DNA from: Margaritispora aquatica
Lineage: Eukaryota; Ascomycota; Leotiomycetes; Helotiales; Discinellaceae
Length of the DNA stretch: 64,000 nt
Direction of reading: 5' to 3'
Assembly (NCBI GenBank): GCA_007644065.1
Contig: VJWN01000035.1
Span: forward strand, 124,001 to 188,000
Part shown: piece after piece, positions 9,935 to 23,400 of the stretch
Layout of the letters: each line of letters begins with the position of its first letter
How positions within the stretch are numbered: position 1 is the first letter of the stretch
Made by a program: the position numbers and the translations under genes
The notes under the pieces: model-generated
The model's database searches: none
Told to the model about the DNA's origin: nothing
Seen by the model: the letters and a program-made list of their open reading frames with translations, nothing else

Positions 9935-10303
9935 ATGGTAACATCATCAAAGTCCTCCTCCGAAAATGACGAAATACACGCTGCACTCGTCGCTCTCACA
10001 GCCCTGCCGGAAGAATAGCTTGAGAAAGAAAGCGAGAAAGCTTAGTCCTGTCCCTACAAGTGGTGCTCTCTGAACATCTTCAACTCTGACGAAGAGCACA
10101 GAGTAGGCATCAGAAAGAAGAGTCTCAAGTACGACAACTCATATGTATACTCGCATATATCCGGCAAATCTGGCGGTCCTCTTGAAGTAGGGTTTTGTAG
10201 ATACTATTACTCCGTTGTGGAGAATAGAGCGATCAGGCGTGAAGCGAAGTTGGAGTAGTACGAATCGTGGTCGGGTACATGCAGATATTGTTTTGGGCCC
10301 GCT
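9935..10303 (+). pseudogene. Decayed hypothetical reading frame with TAG stops
   Basis: Starting at the ATG at 9935 one frame keeps coding character for about 120 codons, interrupted by three TAG codons at 10016, 10043 and 10256. Each stop lies where CAG would give a smooth charged protein, which is the C-to-T change in a CpA step expected from RIP. The segment after the second stop reads SCPYKWCSLNIFNSDEEHRVG and later SYVYSHISGKSGG. I do not recognise the family. It may be a small secreted or cysteine-bearing protein. It could instead be a chance frame. Confidence 0.35.
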
Positions 10304-10629
10304 GTGTGTTTTGGCTTATGGTTTTCTGGACTGTGATGGGTATGACGTTGGGAAGAAGGGTATTTGGTGGTAGATATGAAGAAGGAGGAAGGGTTGTCGG
10401 CTTAGGTCGTGTAGGTTAGGGATTGGGGATAGTGAAGCTTGCTCGTGTTGATGGGCATGCTGAATTTACTGGGCTGAACAGCTCTTAGGGGCTGTGAAGT
10501 TGAGGAACTCTGAAAGCAGAGACAATTTCATTATTATTAGACTTTCAGTATCACATAGGGTAATCTTGGAAGTTCAAAGATATGTTAAAATTCATCGATA
10601 GTATTCTTATTGATACAAGATATATCAAA

Positions 10630-10976
10630 ACGCAATTGCTAATCCCATTGCAATATCGTCAAACATCGCACTTGAAGTCTCAATACTCCCCTTACTGCTC
10701 GCAGTGCTCGTTTCAACGCTTACTCCTACTTGCCTGTATCTCCCGCTCTCGTTCCTTCCCCACCTAATGTGCGAATCGATATCAAAGCCTCGCACGATAC
10801 ACTGAATGGAATCTGCATTTATGAATCTACGATTTCTCCGTATCAACCACGTAGCGCCACTCCTCGGGGGTACATACAAAACGGTTTCGCTGAGACCAGC
10901 ATGGGCCTACATACGTGTAATAGATCGCTCTATTGCAGCCGATGACTCTGCAAAGCCATTTTCTGACCCAGCACAT
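10630..10976 (-). pseudogene. Decayed hypothetical reading frame, minus strand
   Basis: From the ATG at 10976 the minus strand reads MCWVRKWLCRVIGCNRAIYY, continues through FVCTPEEWRYVVDTEKS, then meets a stop at 10829. Beyond it the same frame stays protein-like (IHKCRFHSVYRARL) with further stops of types TGA, TAG and TAA, every one explicable as CAG, CAA or CGA with C changed to T. The Cys/Trp/Arg-rich style resembles short fungal hypothetical proteins, but I can name no family. Decay by RIP or simple deamination is an inference. Confidence 0.35.
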
Positions 10977-13900
10977 ACTAGATATTTAAGTCAGCTTAGA
11001 TGTTAGAGATACAGACGGGTAATTAGGCTTTTGGTAGAAGTCACTCTAACCTTGATGCTTGACATCGGTGATGAGTGTGTAGGCTGTCGAGAAGAGTAGC
11101 GTGAGGACTTAGAAGTTGTAGAGTTCAGCTGCTTTACTGTGGTGCTTGGTGTCTCTTTTCAAATAATGGCGAATTGAGTTTTGAAGTACTAGGAATTTTG
11201 ATGGTGAAAGACCTGTGTAAGGTTTGTCGTGGCGGAAAACTCAACCTGAATTTATAGGAAGGTAGAATTTTCTGAAACCTTTTCAATTTCTATGAATGAA
11301 GGTGTTGTTACTCAACAACACGATGAACTGTTACCGAGGCTCGGTCTCTTCTTGACTTGATGAATCTGAACTAATAAGGTGCTGATTATTTTACTCATAT
11401 TCAACATGCAAGTCGTCTAAAATGTATACTTGAAAGTATTGAGGTTAAGATCGGAATGATTCATACCACATCGCTTGTGTAGTAGTCACATCTAGATGAA
11501 AACCTATGATCAAAATACTAAAACAACATTAATCGTAGGTCTTGACACCTCAACCATTAGAATATATCATCGAAAACAATTTATTGAAGCATAAAATCGT
11601 AGACGTACTACATTCCATACCAAACTTACAATCTTAAGGAGCGGTACTGGGGTTGCAATTAGGATTCTAGTGCCAGAACTTCGTGACACTTAAAGATTCA
11701 ACGAATATAAGCGAGAATCATGCAGAGAATCATGCAATTCACACTTTGCGTAGAGAAGACAACTTCTAATATCAAACAACAGAAGGAGGTTTCCTGGAAA
11801 ATAACCCCGACTCGGCTAATATTCAAAGTATATGTATATGTGTCAAAAGAAAACACACCGTCCTTTTGCTTACCACGAACCCTTGACATGCAACGGAAGG
11901 AAATGAGCCATATACAACATATTTTCAACACCAGAAAACCCCCAAAAGCGTCAACTGTTTATAGATGGAAATTACGAACAGTAAAAATCCGAAACCTAAC
12001 AGGAATAACGGACATCGAATGAAACAATGGAAGAGGAAGCCGAGTATTGCTCACCTACACACCATCATCTCAACGCGACTCTACACGGAATATTCACACT
12101 AAAGAGGAAAGCACGGCGAGCACTCTCTTAGACGCGCCGACGACTCGCATAAATATCTTTCGGGCCTTTGGGCATGGAGGAACTCACAATCCGACCCTCC
12201 ATCAAACGATACCCGACAACCGAGCGGCCGACACCAACATTTCCTCCTAGAGCCGGGTGCAGTTCTGAGGTGAGATCGGGGAAAAGCCAAACAAGAACCT
12301 GGACAGACTCGTTCTATGCGCTGCGTCTCATTGGTTCTATTTCACGAGAGGAGCCTCACAACTACTCCTCATCTAGCGGGTAAATAAGCTTGTTGCGCGG
12401 ATGATGGGTGGTCACCACAACCTTCACTTACTTCGCCTACCGTGTATGCATGCATGCGTTTCTACATACTGTACTGTACTGTATCGACGGACGGCAGTGT
12501 CCATGAGAGCCAATTGGATTGAGTCTGTCTGCCTGCATACTCCTGTGCGTGTACGGAGGGACATTGATACTGTACATACCCGTCTTACTACGACGCACCA
12601 ATTGCCTAAAGAGAACATTTAATTCCGATGGGTGATGGAGTGCGAGTACGAACCCGCCGGTCCCAGGTCATTGTGATATGCAGTCATCACCAACACTTCT
12701 TTGTCAGCCGTATCACTCTTCACACTCACCGGATCCCGAAGGCCGACATCACGCTTGTTGCTACGGTATGGTGAGCTAAGCGTGTGAGAAGATGATGCCG
12801 TAGAGAGGCTAAATAGGGTAGGGTGATTAAAGCATCGGTTACAGAGTAGAGAGCTTATTACATGACAAGACAAGGAATTACTTTAACGTCATGAATACCA
12901 CAATAGGGAGCTCTCAAGGCAAACAGCGAGTGAACCCTATATTGTAAGCTATACTGTACCTCAAGTAATATAATGTACCCCCCACCCATCAGCTGACATC
13001 CCGACTACGCCGCAGCCATACGCCTCGGTACTCGTATCCTGACCCCGACAGTCGTCTTGTGTTTGCGCGGGTAAAAGATTCCCGTCTGTACGAGGAGGAA
13101 GTTAGTTACCTCCCTCCCTCCCTTTCTCGCCCATGCATATTCCTTTCCTGGCCTTCTCCCTCTCCTTCCAATCAAGTCCTGTCAAGGACGGTGCATGCAT
13201 GCGTCGCATCTTTTTCATCAGCAAGCAACTCCACCAGCCACCAACCCACTTCCTCCAACCCACCCTCAAACCAAGCACCCCCCAAGCAAAGTGCAGGCAT
13301 TCCTGCTCGCTTACCCCAGCCGCGCCACCAACGCAACGTTCGTCCATTTCAGGGCAGCAAAGCGGAATAGGTTTAGCGTAGGGCGTTTATCACGTTACCA
13401 CCTTCGAGCAAGACTCCTCCAGGCTGATCTCTTGGTGCTATCGGCCATAATCGTACAGGACTAGTGCGAAGCGTATAAGCTTATTCAGGAACCAGCCCGT
13501 GTTCATGGTCGGCTTACTCGCTAGTTTGGCCTTGGCTCTAGTGTCTCTGTCACTTGTCAATTTCCATGGTCACTTTATTCACTCATCTATCTGGTGTAAT
13601 ACTAGTGCAGTACTGTACTGTATGTAATTCTGATTACGAGCTGGCTGTGCCATGATATATTAGCCGAGGCCTGCACAGCGATTCGATATACCGTATCGAT
13701 GGATGCTGTCTCACTACGTGGATACCTCCGTGCGAATAGTGATTCGAGTATTTGCACTGCGGTATCACGAGCACGAGCACAAGCACGAGCACGAGCAATG
13801 ACCGATATCGTCCCGTTGTGCGAATGCGCTACGCGTCGGTGATAAGGGATTATGGATCGTTGCTCATCTGTTCTGCCCTGCCTGCCTCGTGGTCACCGCA

Positions 13901-15554
13901 GCACACTAAGGTACGAACGAGTAAGGTAAAGGATCATGTACCGAAAACCAATCTCTGACAACTCGTACTTGTGCTTGTACGCCGTACTCACAAAGTACCG
14001 AAAGTCCACTCAGGATACTTTCTCACCGGCAAACTCCGACTTCCTATACATATGCAACATTACGAAGCATACCCGAGTACGAACGAACCAAAATAAAGTC
14101 AATGGAGGTAGAAGTGAACCTAATAATACCCTTGATTACCGGTCGCACTCCAGCTCAACACAGCACACCTCGCAAGCAAGCAATTAAGCACTTACGCATG
14201 TCAGCGGAGATGAAGTCATGTATGAAACGCCACACCCACACCTTCATCCACCGTCCGTTCGTTCCAAAAGATACGACAACCGAGGTACCATCCACCCATC
14301 TTCAGCACTCTCTCATCCATCCCTGACACATCAATCATCCATCCGCATCCACATATCCACATATCCACGCAAGCTCCACCCCAGACGCTCGTAACCATCT
14401 GGCACTTGATTGGGTGCCTCGAATAAATTTCATGTTCACAGGGCAGGACAGGGAGAGGGAAGGACGAAGAGCTCGCCGGCGTGGCAAATCAGAAGAGGCA
14501 GTCTGTCGGGCCCTGTTGTGTTAATGACAGGCATGATGGAATAATAGTACCTGGTACCTTGGTGTGTTTGAATTCGAGTCGATCTGTCAGGTTGAGGAGA
14601 GGGGGCATGAATCGCTTCTTTTTTACTTTTACGAAAAAGCACCCTGGTCCACCACCACCACCACCGCCTCAGTGTTTCGTTCGTACCTGCTGATGATTCA
14701 TCATCGTCCTTGTTCGCATTCGAATTGCTTTGCCTGCCTGTCATCTCGATGTCACTCTCATCTCCTTCTTCTTCGTCATCAGCTTAGTCCGAATATCTAG
14801 ACGAGCGAGCGAGCGAGACGAACAAGACAAGAAGAGGTAAAGGTCACGGATTTTCAATCTAGCGTTCCATGACCCCCCGTTCTCGATCGGAGGTGGGTTT
14901 TCCGAACAAAGTGGGTGACAATCCAAGGAAGTGGGAATATCCCGTACACGAGAAGTGGACCTCACCCAGTCGAGTCGCATCGGATGGTCGGCGTCGCGTT
15001 TTTACTTTCCTCCGACATGAATTGTGTTTAGTCTGTCTGGTCTGTCCTTTACGAGTTACCTAATATGAGAGAGAAATCGAGGGACTGTAGACGCTTGGTT
15101 CGGAGCAATGTGGCGTATTCGTCAGCTTGGTTGGGTGTTGGAAAGGCAAAATACGAATTGGCGAGGGATGGCGAGGGTCATGTCACCATCACTGTCAGTG
15201 TTTCATAGGCTATTGGGGTTTGAACGTTTTGAAATTGGGTTCTTCTAATTCCGCTTCCAGCTCGCCATGGTAATGGTACTAAATATCCACATCTCGACCA
15301 CTCCAATCCAATCCACTCCAATTCCTCCTTTCTTTCAGGCTTCCGGGGTATAGTGTAGTATGGGCAAGTGACTCTAAAGTAAAGAAAACGCTGATTGATT
15401 GACTGGTTGAATGTGAATGTAAATGTAAATGCATGCAATTTGCACAAACTCCTTTCGCTCGCTCGCTCGCCGAACTCCCCATCCCAGCCCAGCCCAGCCG
15501 AGCCCCATAACTCCATCGGCCGAAAGTTTAGAAAATGAATAATGCTATGCCATC
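10977..15554. other. Gene-poor region downstream of the Zn2Cys6 regulator
   Basis: 4.6 kb with no accepted gene. It contains simple repeats (GAGCAC units at about 13767-13800, GAGC units near 14803-14818, CGCT units near 15455-15470) and repeated TACTGTAC-type motifs (12468-12484, 12567, 12952, 13611-13622). Base composition from 12 kb on is less AT-rich than other spacers. It may hold long UTRs, noncoding RNA or distant control elements. Small open frames here look random. Confidence 0.45.
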
Positions 15555-17470
15555 TCACCAAGGAATCACGATCTCGCGCCGGATCTCCTCGCTGTCGGGA
15601 CTATCCCTCACAGGTTGAAGACAGCTGACGTGTGCCTCTCGCCTCACGGTGTCGAAGCTCATCTTGATACACCTTGCTGTTGCCCACTCCGGGACATAGT
15701 TTCCGCTCTTCTTGTTGCCACCACCAACTGCGTGTTCCATACCCGCACCGGGGGAGGACGCAGCAGCCATGTCCTCAATATTAGACAGCCACTCCATGAT
15801 CTTCCCCACCACGACCCCGTCCCACGTGTCTTCCTTCCTCTGGCTTCGTAGCAGTAACTTGATGCCTTCCCGTCTAAGCCCGCGGTGCCTGTAGATCCAG
15901 CCGACCGTCATGAGCGGCACGATAATCTGCATGTCGAATACAAAGCCACCGGGTTGGCGCTCCTCTGGTTGCTCCAGTAAGATGCGTGCAATGTCGACGA
16001 GCTCCTCCAGCTCGGTTACAAAGCGGTTGCTGTGCACCAGGCCGGAGTGCGTGTTGTTGGATGCGATGGACATGTAACCCGCAAGCCAGTGGAGACGTAG
16101 TGCTGATGCGAGCAGGAAGTGCGAGTGTGGTGCTGAGCGGCTGCGGGAGGAGTTGAGAAGGGGCCGGAAAGCGTCATCCCATCGCTCGAACTCCTTGAGT
16201 GTCGCGAGACGCTCCTCGTAGGTTGGGTCGGTGTCGAAGAAGAGGGAGCATGGCGGTGCTGAGTCGTCGGCTTCGCTCGAGTTGGTGGAGCTGCTGGGGC
16301 TGGAGACGGGCGAAGAGAAGTTGTGTAGATGCATGGTGCTGCGGAGCCAGTGCATGCTTCTCTTGATCACGAGCTCAAGACTCGATCGTGCTTCGTCGAG
16401 AGTGTGGAAGAGAGGTGGCATTTGGTCGATGGTTGCTTGGCCGTGGTGTCGATAGTGTTCGTGTGCTTCCCGGGTCTTGCTATCCGCAAAAGTGATGACT
16501 TGGACTTCTAAGCTTTGAAATGCCCTCAAGATATCCTCTTCCACCACGTGAGAGTTGTCCATGCTCAGCTTCGTTCGTATCCTTCCGTGCTCGTCGGTCT
16601 TGTAGAATGAACTTGCCCATTCCCTGATTTGCTTCAAGCCAGAGTATACTTGCCCGATGGCCAGCTCGTGATTCCCGTGATACGATTCAAAACAGTAGAA
16701 CAAAAGACAAGCAACTAGGGTCGTTTTCAGATCACATATTCCACCAGCAATGTCTCGTCGGACGAGACACGTCGATTTGCTATACTGTCGATATGCATAT
16801 TGATGCCTTAATGTTCCTACTGAACTTTCTGGCCAGGGTGAAGGAGAGGCAGAGTCCTGACTTCCTATCGCTATTACTGCATGCCGTATCGATGGTGAGC
16901 TTTCGCATGCTTGGAGCATCAATCTGTTCCATAAGTCTACCGAGACGGGCGACGAGATCTGAGATGATGTTCGTGAACAGAAACTCTGGAATGCATGATA
17001 CTCATGTTGGTTATCAAACAACGTCGGTTTGGGTGCTATACACAATTGAGCAACGGGATAAGAATTGTAAGGACGGAAGCCATTGGTTTCTATCCGGGGT
17101 GAATCGCTTCCAGATGATGGCGACTTGGGGACCAACGTCCTGGATGGTTTGGATGCGGTAGGTTTTAACGGCGTCTTATTGGAATATCCATCGCATTGAT
17201 GACCGAATCTCACACAGCGAAGACAACTTGGCTTGGTCTCATCACACTTGACACGCCGTATCCTGAATATACAATCAGCTTCATTTTCGCACACCTCGGT
17301 GTCATGGTGAGTGAGGCTGAAGAACCATGTGACAATGACGGGAATAGTACGAACTTGCAAGTCTGGCAGCCTGTCTTTACCTTGGGTTTGCTTGCCCTCG
17401 TCTTCTTCACCCTAAGATCCGAGTCGAGGTTGTTATAGTCTGTCGGACTTGTTGCTGGGGAGTGTGCCAT
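15555..17470 (-). CDS. Zn2Cys6 transcription factor
   Basis: Fungal binuclear zinc-cluster regulator of 607 residues in two exons; the intron at 17263-17354 falls inside the zinc cluster, right after the second cysteine. The cluster lies near residues 35-62 with pattern C-x2-C-x6-C-x6-C-x2-C-x6-C, reading CQTCKIRRVKCDE and onwards. A basic, Pro/Ser-rich linker follows. From about residue 130 there is a fungal-specific C-terminal region of the DUF3468 (fungal transcription factor 2) type, with HEYHAFQSFCSRTSSQISSP, LMLQACESSPSIRHAVIAIG, LLFYCFESYHGN and VYSGLKQIREW. Such proteins often carry this layout near metabolic or wall-enzyme genes. It stands alone amid large gene-free flanks, which hints at complex transcriptional control. 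The target cannot be told. Confidence 0.88.
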
Positions 17471-20400
17471 TGTATATATCCTTTCCTTTTCCCTTCACTG
17501 TTGCGTTCACTATTCACTCCAAAGCCTCAAAAGACCAGTCGAGAGTTGCCAAAAAAGGTGGATGTCGGCAGCCTTTAAAGAGTGTTACGGGAGTAGGTGA
17601 GTGGTGAATGGTGAGTGGTGCGTGAGTGTTGGCTCGGGTGATGGTCCCAGGTAAGAGGACAAGGCTTACGAACGGCGTATTATAGTCCCATAAATAAAAA
17701 TAACCCACGAGCCGAGCAATGCATGCATGCCTTTTCGATCAATAAATAAAATAATATTCCGTTACCACGAATCAAAAGAGATTTGTTGCGAACGACCAGA
17801 TTGGGATAGTGGAGTGGAGTTCTTGTTTCTGTCTCTGTTCTGTGTGTGTCTCTGTCTCTGCCACCTTTTTTTTATCTGTTCATGGGGGGGAAAAGAGAGG
17901 GGGAATGGATGAGTGGTGGTGGATGGTGGATGGAGAATATGATTAAGATCGGATGAGATGAGTTTGGGGGGGGCTTTTTTCGGGAGGGAAGGGGGTGATA
18001 TCACCTCAGCTGGCATTGAAACTGGCTTGGAGAGTTAGTTTGTAGTACCATACAGTACTGTCGAAGTGGCAGTCCCTGTTCTCCCGGTCCCAGCAGTTCG
18101 CAGCCAGCCAGCCTGATCCACATAAAAAGTCCACACACAGTGCTTTTTGCGAGAGGGAGGGATGATGGATTCTGGATTATGGAACCAGATGCGTGAGTGA
18201 GTGAGGTGCAGGAGGAGGGGGGTGCATGTGCCGGGGTAAGGCTAATGAGGGAGAGAGAGTGAGCAGCTGTGTCTGTGTCTGTGTCTGTGTCTGTGTCAGT
18301 GATGAGTACGGTGCTGAAAGCTGTGTTAGAGCACCAGCCCAGCTAGGGTTACAAGTTACAAGTTGCAAGTTGCAAGCTGCAAGTTGCAAGCCGGTTCCAA
18401 AAAGCGTCGATCCCCAGATCATCAAATCGTAAGCGCTTACCGTATAAACTGATCAAACAACCAACCAGACCAAAACTGCCCATGACAGCCAGCCCATACA
18501 ATACAGTAGAGTAGCCTAGACCAAAATATTGCCCCCAAAATCATCATGCAGGGTCTCGGTCCCGGATCCAATAATACCAGAGTTCTCGTATACTTTTCGT
18601 TACAGGCACCCCTTCCTTTCAAAACGTGAGGGTCACCAGTACAAGTACAGGCTTCCTCGCCGAGCTCGCCAATATTATTTGAATGAAATCGGCGGATCTG
18701 CCAGCGCTCGGATCACACGCTGGTGGGGGAAGACCTGGAGGGAAGTGAGTGGGCTTGGCTTTAGGCATCACGAAGGAAGGAATTCAAGTCACTGGCGAGC
18801 TCACACGCTGGCTGGGCGACTTGCCGGCTTCTCGAATTGGGATGAGTTAATGACTCGTTGTCCGATGACTTGCGTGAGGCTGATTAAGAATGCCTAGGTG
18901 TGAGTATTGATATGATAGCCTGATGAACTGGGGACGAGACGATGCGAGAGTGTGTATTTACGGGTACGGCAGAGGTATTGAAAATCATGGGTGGGGAGAT
19001 GTAACAGTACTGTCTGTCTGTATGTATGTATGTATGTATGTACTAGGGTGTTTGTACACAAGTAGTAAGCCGAAGCGAAACACAAACTAGTCCCTTCGCA
19101 CGTGATGCATTACTATTAACCTCAAGGCACAGTCAAGGGGATGTCCAGGCTTACTCCTGCTCATAAGCAAACGTTGTTTCGTAATTTTAGTCAGGCAAAA
19201 TCCACCTCGTAAAGGCACACCTCATCACATCGCACACTACAGTACACATCACACTTGACTGAGATACGTAATCAAACCTACCGACCTCGTGGGAATCAAG
19301 AAACCAACATTAGCTTACCTTGCTATTACGGTACTGTACTATACTAGTCTCTAAATAGCAATATCATCCCTCTCCACGCTGATTAGTGAACGGCATTCAA
19401 TGACCTAATGACCTGGAAATGAGGAGGAGGCGAAAAGCCGATTTAAAGTCCTCTTTGGTTGGAAATTGGAAATAAACAATTAAGCGGAACAGCCCCATAT
19501 CCACCTACTCCACCTTCCTCTCCTCTGCGACACGCCACGTCTTGAAACCTTCTACCCAGTCTTCCAGAAGAACTTTATTGCTTGTCGGCAAGTCCCACTC
19601 CAATGAAAGCGAACAGCGGGTGGGTGGGGTGGAATCCTTTGTCTTCGTAAAAGCCCAATATCCGGGAAAGCACTACGCCTTTCGGATGAGATGTCTCGTT
19701 TAGGGAAGGTGGACGGAGAAGTCTGTGTGTGTGGGCGTGTGAGTGTGGGCAAGTGGATAGCTGGGTGGGTGGATGGGATGGGTGTGCGTGTGTCTCAGAT
19801 CACTTGCGTCAACAGACACAAGCCGACCTGATCCTAATCCGAATCCATCTTGACTGTCCTGTTTGAGACATGGATTTAGGGCCGTAAGAAATTGTGGATC
19901 GACCACAAGAGGCGAGGAGTGGTGAGCCTGGTGGTGGTGGTGAGTGAGTGAGGCGTGTGAGGCGGGGCAAAATCAATTTATCCTCGTAACGGACACACCA
20001 ATAAGAGGTTCTGGTATGACTTGTCCTCGCCGACCTCGACTAAACTTCCTGGTTGGAAATCTGAATTTGGGAAACAAGGACAACCAACTCCAAGGAACAG
20101 TGGTTGTAAACTGGGTACTTCCCATCAACCTGTCCTCCACTTCTTGTAATCGCAATTGTCATCAAGGCATGATGACAGGCATATTTTGAACATCCATCAT
20201 CGCATTGTTCGCACTCACTCTCGTGTCTTCAAGCCGAGGTCTCCTCCCCTCCTGTTCGGGATATCTGCAGCCTCAATGACAACAACTAGAACAACAGCAG
20301 TCCATGCAGGGGAAATAACTATCAGCCTATTAAGCGCCTCTATTGCGTAATAAGCAATATGAGTTCCAACAATCCCGACTTTTGGTATTTGGTTTTGGGG

Positions 20401-23400
20401 TTTGGTGTTTGATATCAGAGAAACACCATGCCAGCACAACAAGTGGACTGCTCGACAGGCGGGTCTGGTTCGCTCGTACATGAATGAGTACATGCCGATG
20501 CGTGGTGGGGTGCACATTCTTCCCCACCAACATCAACCTCGCCGTCCATCATATCTGAGACTTTCACCACGAGCACTCTGACCCAAAATGCTGGGAGGGC
20601 CAAAAGGTGTTGGTTGGCTGGCAGATGAGGTTCAAGCCCATCTGCCTACCTCCTCGGCACATGCCGCCGTTCGATGTCGTTCAATCGTCAGACAATCTTA
20701 TCGTTGTGAGGACAAGTGATGGAAATTGGCATTACAGAAGTAAGTGCAAGAAGAGACTACCACAATCACAATTCGTGAGCTGAGCCACAGGGGTATTTGC
20801 CCATCCAATTGGGTCCGATATAATATGATACAATTCTCTTGAGATTCGTTCTAGAACTCGAGATGTATGCCTTTTTTTTTTGTTTCTTGTCTTGGCTATA
20901 TGTATGGCTGTCTGGGGAGATTGTCTCGTCAACCCTCCAGCACCACCTGAATATCAACTCTCCAGCGTCTAGATACGATGTCTGAAACCTTCCATTCTTT
21001 TTTGATTTTTAATATAAATCGAGCATCTCCTCGGAAGGAAGGTCATCAGTTTTGTGTAGACTTGTCCTTGCGGTCGACCACAAGAAAGGAACACGCTGCA
21101 GCGGATGAAATGGCCCGCCCGGTTAACCCCCCACGAACCACAATATTTGCTTTTGCATAGCAAGCAAATTCGATGCACAATCACCGGAATCGAGAAGCTC
21201 GATGGAAGATGGAAAGAAACTGAAACACGCCTAGATCACCCACACCGCTGGATTTGTCTGCAGTGAGCTGCCCGTTACCCAGATTGCGAATGTGATTCGT
21301 CCCCTTTGTTATCACCTCGTTTCCCCTCATCGACATTCCGCTTAAGCTGGCGTGGGAAAGAATGTCAAAAGCAAGCCAGGATATTAACCTCTCCAGAGGG
21401 AACAAATCAACTTAGCTTCCAAAATTACAAATGGGTTAAGCGAATGCGAGAGCTAATGTAGCGTGAGCGTGAGACATTCTAGAAGGCCCGTTGCCGTTGA
21501 TGGGAACGCACATATCGTACTCGATCGCGGAGTAGAACTAGCTCGCGTGGCATCGTTCATCAATCGGTCCTTTACTAGTAGAGGCTGAAAATGCAGTACT
21601 CACGATTACTCAACATCTATGTGAGTCAAAGTCTTTGAATCAGGGGTTGTTCGCTGGAGGGACGATGTGCGTTAAAGATGTTTCAGCAAGCTCGCTCGCC
21701 GCTCACTTCAGCTTTTCGTGCTCATTCCACAATACCTTAGGCGACGTTGTGTTGCGCAGTGGACATGAAGTGTCTCGTGCAGAATCAAGTGCTGGTTCAT
21801 ATTTCGTTTTCAGGCTTCTAGAAAAGGAGGCGTGTTAAGCGACGCTTATATGTGCGTGCGTACATATCAACGGGATAGATTGTATTCCATCCCAGCATCT
21901 CGAGGTAAAGGAGGCGAGCTAGTGACAACAGGGCTGCTCCGGTGAGAGCATTCCATCTTTACCACAAGGAGAAATCTTGTTACCGGATGTGCTCGAGATT
22001 CATAATTTCTGCGAGCTTGACTCATGGCATCGCCAAGATGATTTATATAATGTGGCTTTCCCGATTGATAAGTTCTAGTAATCAATAGTTACCTTAAAAA
22101 CAAATCTGAACAACTCGAATACACGATTCAGAGGTGGAACTCCGTCAAATCAATGGCTTATGATAAGTGGTATATTCACACCGCTTGTTATGCGCTCCCA
22201 GAGATGCTTGGGTACATTGCAATTGGTACTTGAGAATTGTTGAATTCGCCGTACTTATTTCGGATTCACGACGGGAAATGTGTACCTTAGATTACTCAAC
22301 CCATTGACTACTAACCACATGGATCAATAAATATTAGGAGCCGCTAGAAAGGATGCGCTGTGCTGTATATTTGCTTGGAGTTTTGCATACCACAATCAAG
22401 TACTCATAAACACGAGCATCTAGACCCTCACCCCATAAGTTGAAAACCACTTGATAAGAAACACCATATAGAATATACCATATTAGAATAGGGTACTGTA
22501 GAATCATCGGGCTAATCGTTTAATGTCTATCTATTGCAAAGTTCTAGAGATTAGTAATTGCACACATTTTATCCTACCCTTTACCCCCCCCCTCAAAGAG
22601 GCCTCAAAGAGGCCCATGGTAACAATCTCATCACATTCATTATGGTCACAATCTATCAAAGACTGGATAATATGAAGTGTCTTTGCGGACAGCAATCACC
22701 ATCTTGAGCTGGACAATAATTAGAAAACGCGAAAAAGTTTTACTCACCCAGCCATATACAAGTAGACAAGATGATAGCAATGCAATCTAAAGCAGATAGT
22801 ATCATATCAGTATTCAAGAAAGAATCAAGTTTCCTGGTGGTGAGGTATCATCGCGAGCTGTTGTTAATTTTAGGTAATAAACATTTCTTGAGAAGGGGAA
22901 TCGGTACCTAAACCAGAAGATTTTTCCCTACCCTTCGCAGAAAACCCAACATCGCAGATCAGATGCCTAGAATATATTTTATATCGTTCGCAGTCTAGCA
23001 AAACTTTTTCACAACTTATAGAAGCTCACTCAGTAGCAGTTGGCTTGTTATCATACATTTCGATGCCTCCAATCCCGAAGGCCGCGTTGACCTTCTGTCA
23101 CATTGAATGCACAGAAGGTAATTGTTCCAACAACAAAAGTTTTCCCAGGTCATATCATAAAGCTACTAAGATTCTGGGCGACTCCCTCATATAAACGAAT
23201 GTAACCCTCCTCGAAGCTCTCCTTTCCACATTTCCACCAGTCAACTACCTTTCCTGAAATCCAACACTTCCTCATCAAAAACACGGAGCGTCTTGCCGAG
23301 CACGGTGCCCGCCAAGAATACTTTATCGTAGATGAAGTGCTGCATGTAAAGAGTTATCATCATAGAATCCAGGGTATCGCAGGCCGTTTGCCGTATAGGC

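Noticed and set aside
12000..15500. Several small open frames (for example 12168-12383, 13059-13370, 14102-14326)
   Set aside because: They are short, overlapping and biased by simple repeats; none has domain likeness or splice support.
20618..20650. GCAGATG...CATCTGC hairpin enclosing AGGTTCAAGCC, similar to a tRNA T-arm
   Set aside because: Stem and loop sizes do not fit a T-arm, and no matching acceptor, D or anticodon arms were found.
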